NCBI GenBank assembly: GCA_002104905.1 | Contig: MCFE01000007.1 | Location: 203,060-267,059, forward strand | Direction: 5' to 3' | DNA from: Basidiobolus meristosporus CBS 931.73 | Lineage: Eukaryota; Basidiobolomycota; Basidiobolomycetes; Basidiobolales; Basidiobolaceae | Length of the DNA: 64,000 nt | Shown: piece after piece, positions 1-10,746 of the stretch | How positions within the stretch are numbered: the first letter of the stretch is position 1 | Layout: every line of letters begins with the position of its first letter | Made by a program: the position numbers and the translations under genes | Notes under the pieces: generated by a model | What the model saw: the letters and a program-made list of their open reading frames with translations, nothing else | The model's database searches: none | Told to the model about the DNA's origin: nothing

Positions 1-2017
1 CAATCAAGTTTAGTCGCATTCTGATTTCACTCAACGCCAGAAACCTTTTCCCGACGATGGCGAATGGTTGGTATTTATGGATGAGAGCACGAAGGGTCGT
101 TTCTACGAGCTGGGCTTAACATTAGTGTGCAAAATCAGATGGCAAAGATCAAAGGCATTCTCGCTCGCTTCCCACCAGTTTCGTTGTAAGTGCTAGTGGA
201 TACAATTATAAGCGGCATTAGGATCGCTGTAGAATACATTTATAAGTGCGAAGTACCTAATATCTATCCTACCGGAGTACCTCAAATTTTGGCCCTTTTC
301 ATACTATACCTGGTCGTAAGCTAGATCTGCTGTTATTCATGATTATCGACCCATGAATACCCTTGATGATAGGTGCTTCACTTCAATACTAATGCGTGAT
401 TTGAATATACACCACTTGTCATATTGAGCATAGCAATTTTCTATACAAGTTGGAACGAACGATTAAGATGTTACATAAGTGTATTGGAATCAGGGTATTT
501 CAGTTAAGTATCGGGTACCAGATCCTGCAAACTCATTCACATCAACTTTAAGATACAGCCCAGCAAATCAAGCTTTTATGAGAGCAATGGGAATGAGATT
601 AAAGCGGGAAGTGTTACTTTGAGCATTGGTGCAAATATTAAAGGCTAAATACGAGAGTAGCGGGTGATCATATCCCCAAAATGTTTCCAGTTCCTATTAA
701 GCTATGTAATGGTGGCAATACAGATTCACTATCTGCTGGGTAGTTGCTCTGGCTATTACCGGAATTAACACTCAAGCGCTTAAAGTCTTTACCTGTAGGT
801 ATAGAGCCTGGAATATCAGGCCCCTCGGACAGGAAAAGTTCTCCTGATTCCAGAGTGCCTACTTCAGAATGCAGGTGTAGGATCATGGCAATTGCTACCT
901 CCGACGTCCCAAAGGGTTTCACCATATAAGCAACCAATCAAAGCCCCTGACTGACATTAAAAGTGGTACGTTATAATCACAATCTCTGGTAATAGGTTAT
1001 TCTAGGGCTGCCTTATTGCCTATCTTTTAGGATACAAACTTGATAACTCGGATAGTACAGCTACCAGCACGGACCTTACTGCTCGGTGTATACACGCAAC
1101 TTCTATCAGTACATCAAGCAGTTTTACTGTCATGAGAATGATTTTGACCAGTGGGCGAGCTGAGCCCTGACATGAGTGATGACTCCATACAGAGAACGGT
1201 GTGCCTGTTTGTTACTGACAATACAACTTGATGGGAACATGGCTTGGTTTATTTGGAATCATTTGCGTGATGCAATAGATATTTCTCAACATGGAGACCT
1301 GTTAAGACTGGTTAGAATACAGCCTTGACCTGGTAGTAATGCAAATCTACTAAGATCTAGATAGATAATAAGCCAAAACCCACATCTCCAACTTCAAAAT
1401 GGATCACAACGACATAAGCCAGCTCGGCTTGATAAGTGCACCGAAAGTTAGCCGAATTCCTCCCTGATCTAATGATAAGACTGAAACTACCCAAGGGGCC
1501 TACATGGGCTTATAACGTATCATTTTAGAGTGCGATCTAGTTTCAACCAGTTGTCCCCTCAACTTGCTTCAAGCGTTTCATTGATCCCTAAACCTATCAA
1601 TTGAACCCATTATAACTGTTATTAATTGGCACGTCCTAGTGACAACTGTGGGAACTCTCCCACCATTCATTGTGTGGAAAATGATTGTTTACCACGATGT
1701 TACTGTGGAAGGAGTTTTCACACGGCTATTGAATTGATGCGTTAAATAGCCTAGTAATTGCTATATACCCTTCTGGATTAGGATCATGTGAATGTGCTAC
1801 TCCTAGACATTTGAGTGAATCCTTTCGTATTGTTTCTGAAGTTGTTTTTCGACTATATGTATATATAATACAATCAATATGATAGCTGAATTATATACCC
1901 ACGGGCACGTGATTGTGCCAAAAGATTATATACGTAAGGTTGAATCATCTCTCCCAATACAGTTGTTACTGAACTTCTCATACCCCCCCCCCATCAAACC
2001 GTCGTTTCCTTTAGAAA
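1..2017. other. Upstream intergenic region
   Basis: No gene can be supported. An open frame runs from 14 to 191 on the + strand (tail ..FMDEST..YELGLTLV..) and contains a GTAAGT donor-like site near 185, so it could be the last exon of a gene lying left of the window, but nothing identifies it. The last 100 bases hold TATATA at 1927-1932 and a C-run just before the phenylalanine hydroxylase start, and serve as that gene's promoter and leader. Confidence 0.4.
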
Positions 2018-3331
2018 ATGCACCAAGATGATACAAAACCCTCAAATGGAGTCACTCCAATGCGCGTTACTCTGCTTTTTTCTGTAAATGACAGGGTTGG
2101 GGTCCTTGATGAAGCCCTTAAAGCGATCAATGCTTTGAATGTATCACTAACTCGAATTGAATCTCGCCCATGCAAAACTAGTGATTGGGATTACGATTTC
2201 TTTGTGGACTTCTTTACCAAGAATTTGGAGACGGTACAAACCGTAGTACAATCCCTTGAGAAGGTTTCAGGCAATGTCAAAGTGGTTAGTACTGGTGCCT
2301 CGAATTCGGCTGGAAATAGTGTACCCTGGTTCCCAAGAAAGAAGTCAGACCTAGACAGCTTCGCCGATAAAGTTTTGGAAATGGGTGAGGAACTCAGTTC
2401 TGACCATCCTGGTGCCAAAGATCCAGCCTACCGTGCCCGCCGTGCTGAGATTACCAAGATTGCCCGTACTTATCAGCACGGCCAACCATTGCCGAGGATC
2501 GATTATACTGAACAAGAGGTTGCCACTTGGGGAACCGTGTTTCGCAAACTTACAGCAATGTATCCAACTCATGCTTGTAGAGAACATCAATATGTGTTCC
2601 CTCTATTGATTGAAAATTGCGGTTATCGTGAAGATAATATCCCACAGATTGATGACATATCCCGCTTTTTGCGCGAGTGTACAGGTTTTACTCTCCGCCC
2701 AGTGATGGGTCTATTAACATCAAGAGATTTCTTAAACGGCCTAGCTTTTCGTGTATTCCACTCCACACAGTACATCAGACATCACTCCAAACCGCTTTAC
2801 ACTCCTGAGCCAGACTGCTGTCATGAGCTTTTAGGGCACGTACCCCTTTTTGCAAATCAGGACTTCGCAGATTTTTCCCAGGAAATTGGTCTCGCTTCCC
2901 TGGGGGCTAGTGACGAAGATATTGAAAAATTGGCAACAATTTATTGGTTTACAGTCGAATTTGGTCTTTGTCGCCAGGGCGAGGAAGTGAAGGCATTTGG
3001 TGCTGGGTTGTTGTCGTCTTTTGGTGAGTTGGAATACTGTTTGTCCGAAGAACCAACCAAAGTGCCATTTGACCCTTCGAAGGCTGCTGTTCAAAAATAC
3101 CCAATCACTGAATACCAGCCAGTCTACTTTGTTGCTGAAAGCTTCAAGGATGCAAAAGATAAGGTTCGGGAGTTTGCCCGCAGCTTGAATCGCCCATTTG
3201 ATGTTCGTTATAATCCGTATACCGAAACTGTTGAAGTGTTGGATACTCGTGAAAAAGTTGTCCGTTATGCTCACAATATCAAGAGCGATCTTCAGAATTT
3301 GGTTAACGCATTGGAGAAAGTCGAAATATGA
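2018..3331 (+). CDS. PAH: Phenylalanine 4-hydroxylase (aromatic amino acid hydroxylase)
   Basis: 437 residues, no intron. It converts phenylalanine to tyrosine using tetrahydrobiopterin, O2 and a non-haem iron; expected in the cytosol. An N-terminal ACT-type regulatory domain (about residues 16-95, [18 protein letters not shown]) precedes the catalytic domain (about 110-430). The iron ligands are visible: His269 and His274 in CCHELLGH, and Glu314 in TVEFGL, each exactly 16 residues before the human PAH ligands His285, His290 and Glu330. The ACT domain plus full catalytic core favours PAH over tryptophan or tyrosine hydroxylase, although those share the catalytic fold. TATATA lies about 90 bases upstream and AATAAA at 3428-3433. 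Fungal PAH is known from Mortierella and is absent from most Dikarya, which supports an early-diverging host. Confidence 0.95.
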   Translation: MHQDDTKPSNGVTPMRVTLLFSVNDRVGVLDEALKAINALNVSLTRIESRPCKTSDWDYDFFVDFFTKNLETVQTVVQSLEKVSGNVKVVSTGASNSAGNSVPWFPRKKSDLDSFADKVLEMGEELSSDHPGAKDPAYRARRAEITKIARTYQHGQPLPRIDYTEQEVATWGTVFRKLTAMYPTHACREHQYVFPLLIENCGYREDNIPQIDDISRFLRECTGFTLRPVMGLLTSRDFLNGLAFRVFHSTQYIRHHSKPLYTPEPDCCHELLGHVPLFANQDFADFSQEIGLASLGASDEDIEKLATIYWFTVEFGLCRQGEEVKAFGAGLLSSFGELEYCLSEEPTKVPFDPSKAAVQKYPITEYQPVYFVAESFKDAKDKVREFARSLNRPFDVRYNPYTETVEVLDTREKVVRYAHNIKSDLQNLVNALEKVEI

Positions 3332-4576
3332 TACTCCGATCAGCTAATGAAGCAGCATACCATCATGGCCTTTAAAATATCCTAGTAAATTCCAATTTTG
3401 CACTCCAGCTATTCTGTAGTTGACTACAATAAACTTTCAAATCTTAAAAAACGTGATCATTTTGCTGGTAGAAATATAGGTTGTATATCTTCGTGATTAA
3501 GTAACCTCGGGAAGCAAGGTGGATTCTATTCCATATAAGCTAAATACAATAAGGGTACCTGGTGAATAATAATACTCAAGAATAACTGTTCCGTCAGCGT
3601 TATCGGTATTATTGTTCCAGACATATATATTACGTTTAGTCGTAAATAACGCTCATATAAGTTTCAAGTGTACCCAGTTTATGACTTAAAGTACACATTG
3701 TTACATAGATTTCCCTACATAGATTACCTTTTATAGTAGATATTGCGGCCACTGTTCTCAAGACCATTTACTATAATGTATTGCAGCCTTTAGATAAGGC
3801 ATTTTGCACCAATAGCTGGCCATGGGACCGTTGCGTTTTCAAGTATATTCCCTTTTAAGAAAGCATAGCACCCATGATAGTCATCGGGAATTTGCAATCT
3901 ACTCTTTGGTCGTATTAAAGCCTAAACACGAAACAGGGATTCTTTGTGCCGACACCGATTGATTCTTGTTCGTATTTTTGAATAAATGGGATTAGTGGAG
4001 TATTCTGCAAGACGGTAACTAGGGCAATACTTCTAGGCACATCCCTGACATACATTGCAAGTGATTGGAATGGAAGCGTGAATACAATTCTTTTCTCCCA
4101 GATTGAAATATCTCCATTGTGATTTGAGTGTAACTAATTAATAGATGTACCACTTGAGCCAATGGTTCTTCAGGATGTTTGGTACAGGATAACAATGCTT
4201 GCAGGAAATCTAGTCCTGATTAAGGATTGTACAATAGTAAAATGTATACTAATGTTGTCTTACATCTCGTGGTTGATTGTCACCCCTAACTTTATGCAGC
4301 ATAAGATTGTGAAACAGGTCTCTTATGGTAATTTGGTAGAATACTAATAGACTGGGTACCATTCTCGAAGCTTGCTATTTGTAGAAAGAACGTTCTATCA
4401 CATGCTTTTCATATCACTCAATATCAAACACTTAATATGTAGAGGGGATTGAAACGTTTGAATCAGCTGCTAAGAGCCTATCTGCAAGCGGTTTTGCTAT
4501 CACCCGAGTTACATAACTACATGTATATAAGGAGTTATTTAGCTTAGAACCCATCATCTCATCAGGGCATTTTACC
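3332..4576. other. Intergenic region with PAH 3' end and small-peptide promoter
   Basis: AATAAA at 3428-3433 is a plausible poly(A) signal for PAH. The short open frames here lack recognisable protein character. TATATAA at 4524-4530 is placed about 47 bases before the ATG of the next gene and is its likely TATA box. Confidence 0.5.
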
Positions 4577-4798
4577 ATGAAATTGAACATCAGCTTCGTC
4601 CTTGTAATCATTCTCTCTTTAATCGCCATGGCTATGGCACACGAAGGCCACGATCATGGAGCTACCAACACCACTGTACCAAGCAACTCAACTTCTGCTG
4701 CTCCAACCTCAGAAGCTAGCCTTCCATACAACGGGCAATTTATTGCACTTGCTGTGATGTTTTCTCTTGTAACCATGTTCCAACGTTTCTTTGAGTAA
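4577..4798 (+). CDS. Small His-rich secreted/GPI-type peptide (HEGHDHG)
   Basis: 73 residues. Residues 1-21 are a clear signal peptide ending ..AMAMA, and the mature N-terminus is HEGHDHG, a dense His/Asp/Glu cluster that could bind Cu, Ni or Zn. A Ser/Thr/Asn/Pro-rich linker with NTT and NST sequons follows, then a hydrophobic C-terminus (about 52-70) that could be a GPI signal or membrane anchor. The layout resembles plant arabinogalactan peptides. The gene has a good TATA box (4524-4530) and AATAAA (4860-4865). Function unknown; cell surface location is inferred from the signal peptide and C-terminus. Confidence 0.75.
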   Translation: MKLNISFVLVIILSLIAMAMAHEGHDHGATNTTVPSNSTSAAPTSEASLPYNGQFIALAVMFSLVTMFQRFFE

Positions 4799-5709
4799 TG
4801 CCAGTAGCCGATGCTACGGTTAGAATGTGCTTGAATCCTGAGTTGTCAATTTATTTTCCAATAAACAAGTATTGCTTTAACAAATGCAATCTATAGCTCA
4901 AGTACGAATACCTGCAACGAAACTCGCTAATGTGCATCCATCTTTTATTCGGGCTATTTAGCGTTACCAGGATTTAAAGGCTGATTAAATCTTCAAAAAC
5001 AACAATGACTGCTACAATTAATTGGCTGTTTGGCCAGTCCATTGGAGGTAATATATGCCACATAAAGTGCATAACGATACGACAATATTGAGATATAGCA
5101 CTCTCTTTATTGCGAAGTTGATGTTTATTGGCTTGGAATATATTTTGAAAGATATTCACTAATTCTCTAAAATACTCCGAAAAAGAATTTGGCCAAGGAA
5201 TACCCAAGTTTACAGACTAGGATCCAAGTAACGAAGTTAGTGTAAGTTTTTTAAATTTATGAAATATACAACATCAGTAAGGTACCAAGATTTTCGAATT
5301 TTCCAAGGTATTCCAACCAATGCATGTAGCTTCCTGGGACCTGCTTCGAGAACTAACTTGATTGCTTCTACATTCTACGAATGCATAGATGCATTGTTTG
5401 AAATCAGTAAGCTAAACACCAATACCATTCATATCTTCTAGCCCTCCACCAAAGTTTGATGTGTATCAATATAATATCATACGGAAATCACCAATAGTTA
5501 TTTTACTTCTCTCGGATTAAGCTTATAGCTCCAAAGATACAGAATTCCAGGTTATATCTAAGTATAGTCCTAGACGTAGGTCGCAGAAAGAATCAGGAGC
5601 CGAAAACAAATCAGATTATCGAAAGATACAGCCTCTTTGCTGGCCGCTTTATTTTAAATTTTAAGCTTGGCTCCAAATACATATTCATCAAAATGATGTT
5701 CTTTCTTCC
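4799..5709. other. Intergenic region
   Basis: Holds AATAAA at 4860-4865 for the preceding gene. The two genes on either side converge here (+ then -). No further coding signal recognised. Confidence 0.5.
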
Positions 5710-6124
5710 TTAACATACGGAAAGTGCGGGGCAGACATCCAGAGGGAGTGTACCGCCGATCACTAATTGAATTATGATGTCAGCATATTCGTATATAAAG
5801 TCATTGCAATTTTTGGAAAAACTTGTAGGCAGATAATTGCACACAGTATGAACAGCACTCTTGACATCACTCTCAGTTGCATTGTTTTTCAGCAATTCAT
5901 CAATCTGTGTCATAGCAAGTTCACAGATGGCGCAGTCCGGTGAGACCCCAATTGTTTCAGCATTGATCGGAGAGCTTCTGGCATTAATACCGATAGCAGC
6001 TCCACTTACTGTAAATTAATGATGATCAGTAGGCGGCTCTTTAAGAAAGGCAGAAAGCAACAACTGTACCGTTGGATAGGAACAAGGCACCAATAGAAGC
6101 AATGAGAGGTAGACTGAAACGCAT
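5710..6124 (-). CDS. Secreted single-domain saposin-B protein
   Basis: Two exons, 6124-6070 and 6008-5710, give 117 residues; the intron (GT at 6069, AG ending 6009) restores phase. Residues 1-22 (MRFSLPLIASIGALFLSNVS) are a signal peptide. The remainder is one saposin-B fold with the classical six cysteines: CAIC near the start, VC after the second helix, then C, C and a terminal C (VCPALSVC). Saposin-like proteins bind or perturb lipid membranes (saposins, amoebapores, surfactant protein B). With one domain and no pro-region it could be a lipid-transfer or membrane-active secreted factor; the sequence does not decide. TATATAAA (reverse strand, 6161-6168) lies 37 bases upstream of the ATG. 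Confidence 0.85.
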
Positions 6125-8339
6125 GATTCTGATATAGCAAACTCTTCATCATCGCAGGTATTTATATATCGTCGCCATGGGAAGGTACAAAGCTGGTTAA
6201 GCAAATATCGGTTATTTCAAGGAATAGATCATCTTCCTTGAAAATGATCCGTTTCCTAGTTACACGCACGACATACACCTATGTGGAATCGGCTACAACT
6301 CAAGAGCGGTTAAACATACGATGAAATTGAATGGTTATTTGTGTGCTTGTACTTGAAATTGATTTATTAAATCAGCTTTCTATTTTTAGTGCAACTTGTA
6401 ACGTGTTACATGTATACGAAAAAACAATCATTCATATAGTAATATCTATTACGTAAATATACAAATGCATGTATTTGGGCGGCTACATACTATTAACTCT
6501 GGGATCCCCACTACTTATTATATATAATACCAGGCTACTAAGATTAGCATCGTAACAGAATGGTGTCAGGTATCTTTTGAACAACGTTGAATTAATCAAA
6601 TTTAGCTTCAATACAACGCACTGTGTGCTCTTATACATGATAGAGTGGGTTAATTGAAGGAATAGCTGATTAGTACTTGATTAAAACTGCACTCTACCTC
6701 ATGGATAATTTTATACCAAGACATTTCTCTGATTCAAGTTCTTCAATAATCAAAATCATGTAAATAGACGATCAATTTGTAGACACAAGAGGAAGTAACA
6801 TTTGTCTGACTTCCTTTCCAGCGGTTCGCCCCATTATTCTCTGTACTACTCGGATGTATTGTTGGGTACCAGTGCGTATGACTATGTTATAGAGTGCGAT
6901 AACCAAACAGCCAATGATGCTACAGTGGCAACAGAAAATCTACAAAGCTGATGATGATTTGAAAGCCCTTACATGGTACTTGGTGAAGCACTGCTAATAT
7001 TCTTCAGAGGCCAGTATATTTTAGTGCCTGTTGGATCTCATATCAATTGGGCCGATATCGATATCTTGGTACTACCCACTGATGATGGTCAGCATTATTA
7101 AATTAAAAGCCGACCGGCTACATTTTATTAAGTACCTCTTTTGGTTTTAAACCAAGTAAAGTATCTGGTTATCGACTCTATGACCCGATGACATATGCCT
7201 TACCATGGGGTGAACTTTCAATTATAGCAACTGCAAACCAAAATCAAGATACAGCAAGTCGAGCAAATAGGGCTAACGCATGACCTCGGACCTCACCGAA
7301 GGCTGAATCTGTACTTCCTTTGGGGCTATCATTACCATTACCACTTCATAAATATCTTAATAAGACATTAACAGCCGCTAAATACGTCACCATGTCTATC
7401 GTTCACGCCACTAGATGTATATATGGTATGAAGTTGCGCTGCCATTCCAGTGCTTGTGGTTGGTCAGGGAGGTTGGAATCGAACTTTTTTGATATGTTGT
7501 ACGGATGTACTAATGTGATAAGACACGAAGTTAAAGCCCTCCAAGTTTACAACAGAATGTTGATATACCTAAGTTAAAACATTAATCATATTATAGTGAC
7601 CGAAGCCTAATATGCTCTTGTACATGTGTCGATTCTTTCCGCCCCTACCATTTGTGAGACATTTTAATAATTTATACATGGTAGAATGTTGACGATAAAC
7701 CAAATATAGAAGTGATGTGTTTAGATAGTTTGGTGTCAAGTTGTGCATTCTTCTAAGTGGGAATATTTAGAATGCCTTTAGATGCCTTATTGCTCACGGA
7801 CCATTGATTCAAATTAGTAAGCTAGATGAAAACTACAATTGCCACATATTGTTGAGAGTTATCTATAGTTGTGGAAGATTGAGTATTCCAAGAATGAGCA
7901 AAAGCCCCTTGACTATGTATTCCTCTTTTATGAACTTCCCAAAGCGCATACTTGTGTGTACAAACATTGCAGATAATGCAATATTAAATAAACATCTAAT
8001 TCGAAACCCTTTAAGCCCTAGCCCGGTCTATGGTCCTATACAACATTTGGTTCGGCAGCTATTGCCCCGTATTTTAGAGTTACAAACGCGAAAACATTTA
8101 CTGCACCTATGCATTAGCTACGGCCGTGGCGCAAGGCAAATGCCTACTACAGAATGATTTTCTATTTCCCTACTAAACCAGAGTTCGTTGGCGGAGTTAC
8201 ACGCTTAGAATGGTAACTGGCTCACCATCTCATAGTATTCGTGGCCCGCCATGGTTGGTTTCTTACTTATCGCAACTCAAAGGCCTTCATCTCCTGATTG
8301 AAAACAACACGAAGACATGGGAACGGGGATCCAATAAAT
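6125..8339. other. Long intergenic region
   Basis: About 2.2 kb. Open frames at 7320-7577 and 7804-8157 show no recognisable domain. The exonuclease-ATPase frame is open back to a TTG at 8298 with an in-frame stop (8295-8297) just before it, so the coding start is set at the first ATG (8340). Confidence 0.4.
6161..6168 (-). promoter_or_regulatory. TATA box of saposin gene
   Basis: TATATAAA on the minus strand, 37 bases upstream of the ATG at 6124. Confidence 0.55.
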
Positions 8340-10184
8340 ATGTGGTGTCAACAACGTACAATCCAGTATTCAGCTGCGAATTTCCAGAACATGGCCTCTC
8401 AACTAGTCAAGGATATATTCACGTCTTCTCTCAGCAACTCTATTACTATTAACGAATTTGTGTTGGAAATGCGAAATGCTGGGATCAAGGCGAAATTCGG
8501 GACCTTTGTCAAAAAATGTAATTTGGTGACCGTATCGAAAAGAATTACACTTGTAAAGCCAATTCTGGAAGATATGGAGAGATGTTTCAGTACCGTCGAG
8601 CTCAAGGCAAATGCTGGAATCTTGCTGCCTCAGGGAATCAGTCTCTTTTACGTAACTGATAGAGACTTATGCGACTTCAACAGCATGGAGAGTCAAGAAA
8701 GCTATGGCATCGGTATGGAAGAAAGTGGCTTGCTCCTAGTTTATGCATGGCCAAGGAATAGCGTACACATATTGGACCTGCCGCAACTTTCAGAGCAATT
8801 GGATAAGATCACCCAAAGGCTAGCTGTATTACTGGAGTCAAAATCGCCCAAGTACGTGTATAATTGTCATCAGCTATTCGAGCGCCTCAAGCAATTCCTT
8901 TGGCTAAACTACAGAGACTTCAACAACATTTCCGACATCCAAGAGACAGGCCAGGAGCTTTCGTCGATGATCAAAAAAGCTGGTCTTCACCATTATCTAA
9001 AGGACTCAATGAACCCGAGCATTGTCCGGAATAGGGATGCCTGGCTTCATAGGCCTATCCATCGGGACCTGCTCACCTGTGCAGCGCTGGATGCTTATTG
9101 TATTCATCAGATTGCCCAGGCCACCAATACCACCCTAAGAACAGAAGACGCAGTTTATAGAAAAAGTGACTTCTTTGTGACACAGGTCAACCTAGAGATT
9201 GAATGTGACACAGAAGCTATCAGTGAAAGCTTATGGCCTGAGCTGTTACAAGAGATCGAAATAACTGATACTGATTTATTTCTTGATATTGGAAAGAAGA
9301 TCCGGTTGAACAGGCATTCCTCCACCAGAGTAATCCCGGCTTTCGAGGTTAGTGAGAAGCTGGTCCACGAAATTCTTGCAAAGCATTCTCCCGGAAAGCA
9401 AAATAGGGCCATAATAGGAAGTTCTTTTCATCGACTCTCCCGGATGATGTATGACGATAAGATAGCCGGGTTGACATGGAGAATAGGGAGGAGAATCAAG
9501 GGACTCGAACCCATCTTCCACGACAAGATAGGTGGTGCAGTGAACGTACTTCTTTGCGGCCCGCCCAACGTAGGAAAAACCTCACTCATAAGGGCATTGT
9601 GTCAGAATATGGCAAGAGAACGATCCCTCTGTTTAATTGATACATCAGGCGAGGTTTGTGGCGGTGGTCCATTGGGCGATGCTAGAGTATTCAAGCCGTG
9701 TGATCCACATAAGCAATACGAATTGATGATAGATATCATCAAGAATCACTCCCCCAGTCACATGGTAATCGATGAGATCCATACTATGGAAGAGATGAAG
9801 TTATGCTCCACCATATCCAAACGGGGGGTTAAAGTTATAGCATCAGTTCATGGACTATTCGAAGAGCTGATATATAATCCACAACTCAACGTGTGCTTTG
9901 GAGGTATACACAAGATAGTTTTGTCGGACAAAAGGGCAGAAGCGTCTGGTAGAAAAACTCGAATTGAGCGATTAGAAAAATCTCTCTTTGATGTGGTTAT
10001 TCAGCTAGATTTCAAGGAGGATCGCTTTCAATACTGCTTTATTACTGAAGTAAATGATGCGGTAGATAAGGTACTAGACAACCAGCTAGTTCATGCTACA
10101 TGCCGTTATCTCGTTGGAGATAGACTATATGAGAAAACGTTGCATATTGGCTCGAGCGATGAATACCTTCATCTTCCAAATTAG
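8340..10184 (+). CDS. Degenerate EXD1-like exonuclease domain fused to Ycf45/SpoIIIAA-type ATPase
   Basis: 614 residues from the first ATG; Met18 (8391) is an alternative start. Residues about 100-265 resemble the DEDDy 3'-5' exonuclease fold (YVTDRDLCDF, HILDLPQL, KYVYNCHQL, AWLHRPIHRDLLTCAALDAY). The first D-x-E and the second Asp (Asn175 in KYVYNC) are not conserved, while Asp251 remains, so the domain is probably inactive or RNA-binding as in EXD1/Egalitarian. Residues about 370-560 match the Ycf45/SpoIIIAA AAA-like ATPase: GLTWRIGRRIKG, Walker A GPPNVGKTS (407-415), LIDTSGEVCGGG, Walker B VIDEIHT with Asp478/Glu479, then ASVHG, GGIHKIVLSD and FDVVIQL. That ATPase family is typical of cyanobacteria, plastids and sporulating Firmicutes. 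Cellular role unknown; nucleic-acid-linked work is inferred from the pairing. Confidence 0.85.
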   Translation: MWCQQRTIQYSAANFQNMASQLVKDIFTSSLSNSITINEFVLEMRNAGIKAKFGTFVKKCNLVTVSKRITLVKPILEDMERCFSTVELKANAGILLPQGISLFYVTDRDLCDFNSMESQESYGIGMEESGLLLVYAWPRNSVHILDLPQLSEQLDKITQRLAVLLESKSPKYVYNCHQLFERLKQFLWLNYRDFNNISDIQETGQELSSMIKKAGLHHYLKDSMNPSIVRNRDAWLHRPIHRDLLTCAALDAYCIHQIAQATNTTLRTEDAVYRKSDFFVTQVNLEIECDTEAISESLWPELLQEIEITDTDLFLDIGKKIRLNRHSSTRVIPAFEVSEKLVHEILAKHSPGKQNRAIIGSSFHRLSRMMYDDKIAGLTWRIGRRIKGLEPIFHDKIGGAVNVLLCGPPNVGKTSLIRALCQNMARERSLCLIDTSGEVCGGGPLGDARVFKPCDPHKQYELMIDIIKNHSPSHMVIDEIHTMEEMKLCSTISKRGVKVIASVHGLFEELIYNPQLNVCFGGIHKIVLSDKRAEASGRKTRIERLEKSLFDVVIQLDFKEDRFQYCFITEVNDAVDKVLDNQLVHATCRYLVGDRLYEKTLHIGSSDEYLHLPN

Positions 10185-10746
10185 CTGGAGTATAAATTGA
10201 TAGGTTATAATGCAAACGTCAGAAGCTCTACAATCACCTTCGTTTCTCTGCAAACTTTCCGCTCTTTTAATACTCGCACAACCATAAACCATTGACAAAA
10301 AGCTCTGTGAAACTGATGTAGATTTGGATATCAATTACGTCTTAAACCAGTAGGTTTTGGTCAATATTAGAGGGAAGAAGATACGAACGTCATCTGAAAG
10401 CATTAGATTTCTAAGCTTTCCTATTTGAACTAATCTTTTACGGGATTTAAATAACCTGTCGCAGCGGGTAGTTAGAAGCAGAGGTACATAATATAGTCAC
10501 TCAACACATGACGTTGATTACATTTAGAAGATAGTAGGGCCCGGCTTGAGTAATTGGTATTTATCATATCTTCTGCTACAGCATTCATTGGCATTCGTGT
10601 AGGAGTTCCGCAATGCGAGCGATCATGAGCCATTTTAATCAAGTATTACTCAGCCGCGAGCACCAACATTCAATCAAGTTATGTGATCAGAATTAGTAAG
10701 CAGAAGATGTGTATAAATGGGCGGCTGTTCAACCTATTCACAATCA
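10185..10746. other. Intergenic region with TATA box
   Basis: TATAAAT at 10712-10718 sits about 30 bases before the NmrA-like ATG. No coding signal seen. Confidence 0.5.
10712..10718 (+). promoter_or_regulatory. TATA box of NmrA-like gene
   Basis: TATAAAT, about 30 bases before the ATG, implying a very short leader. Confidence 0.5.

Noticed and set aside
9504-9516. GGGACTCGAACCC, like the T-loop of a tRNA
   Set aside because: It lies inside the ATPase coding region, and no acceptor, D or anticodon stems could be found around it.
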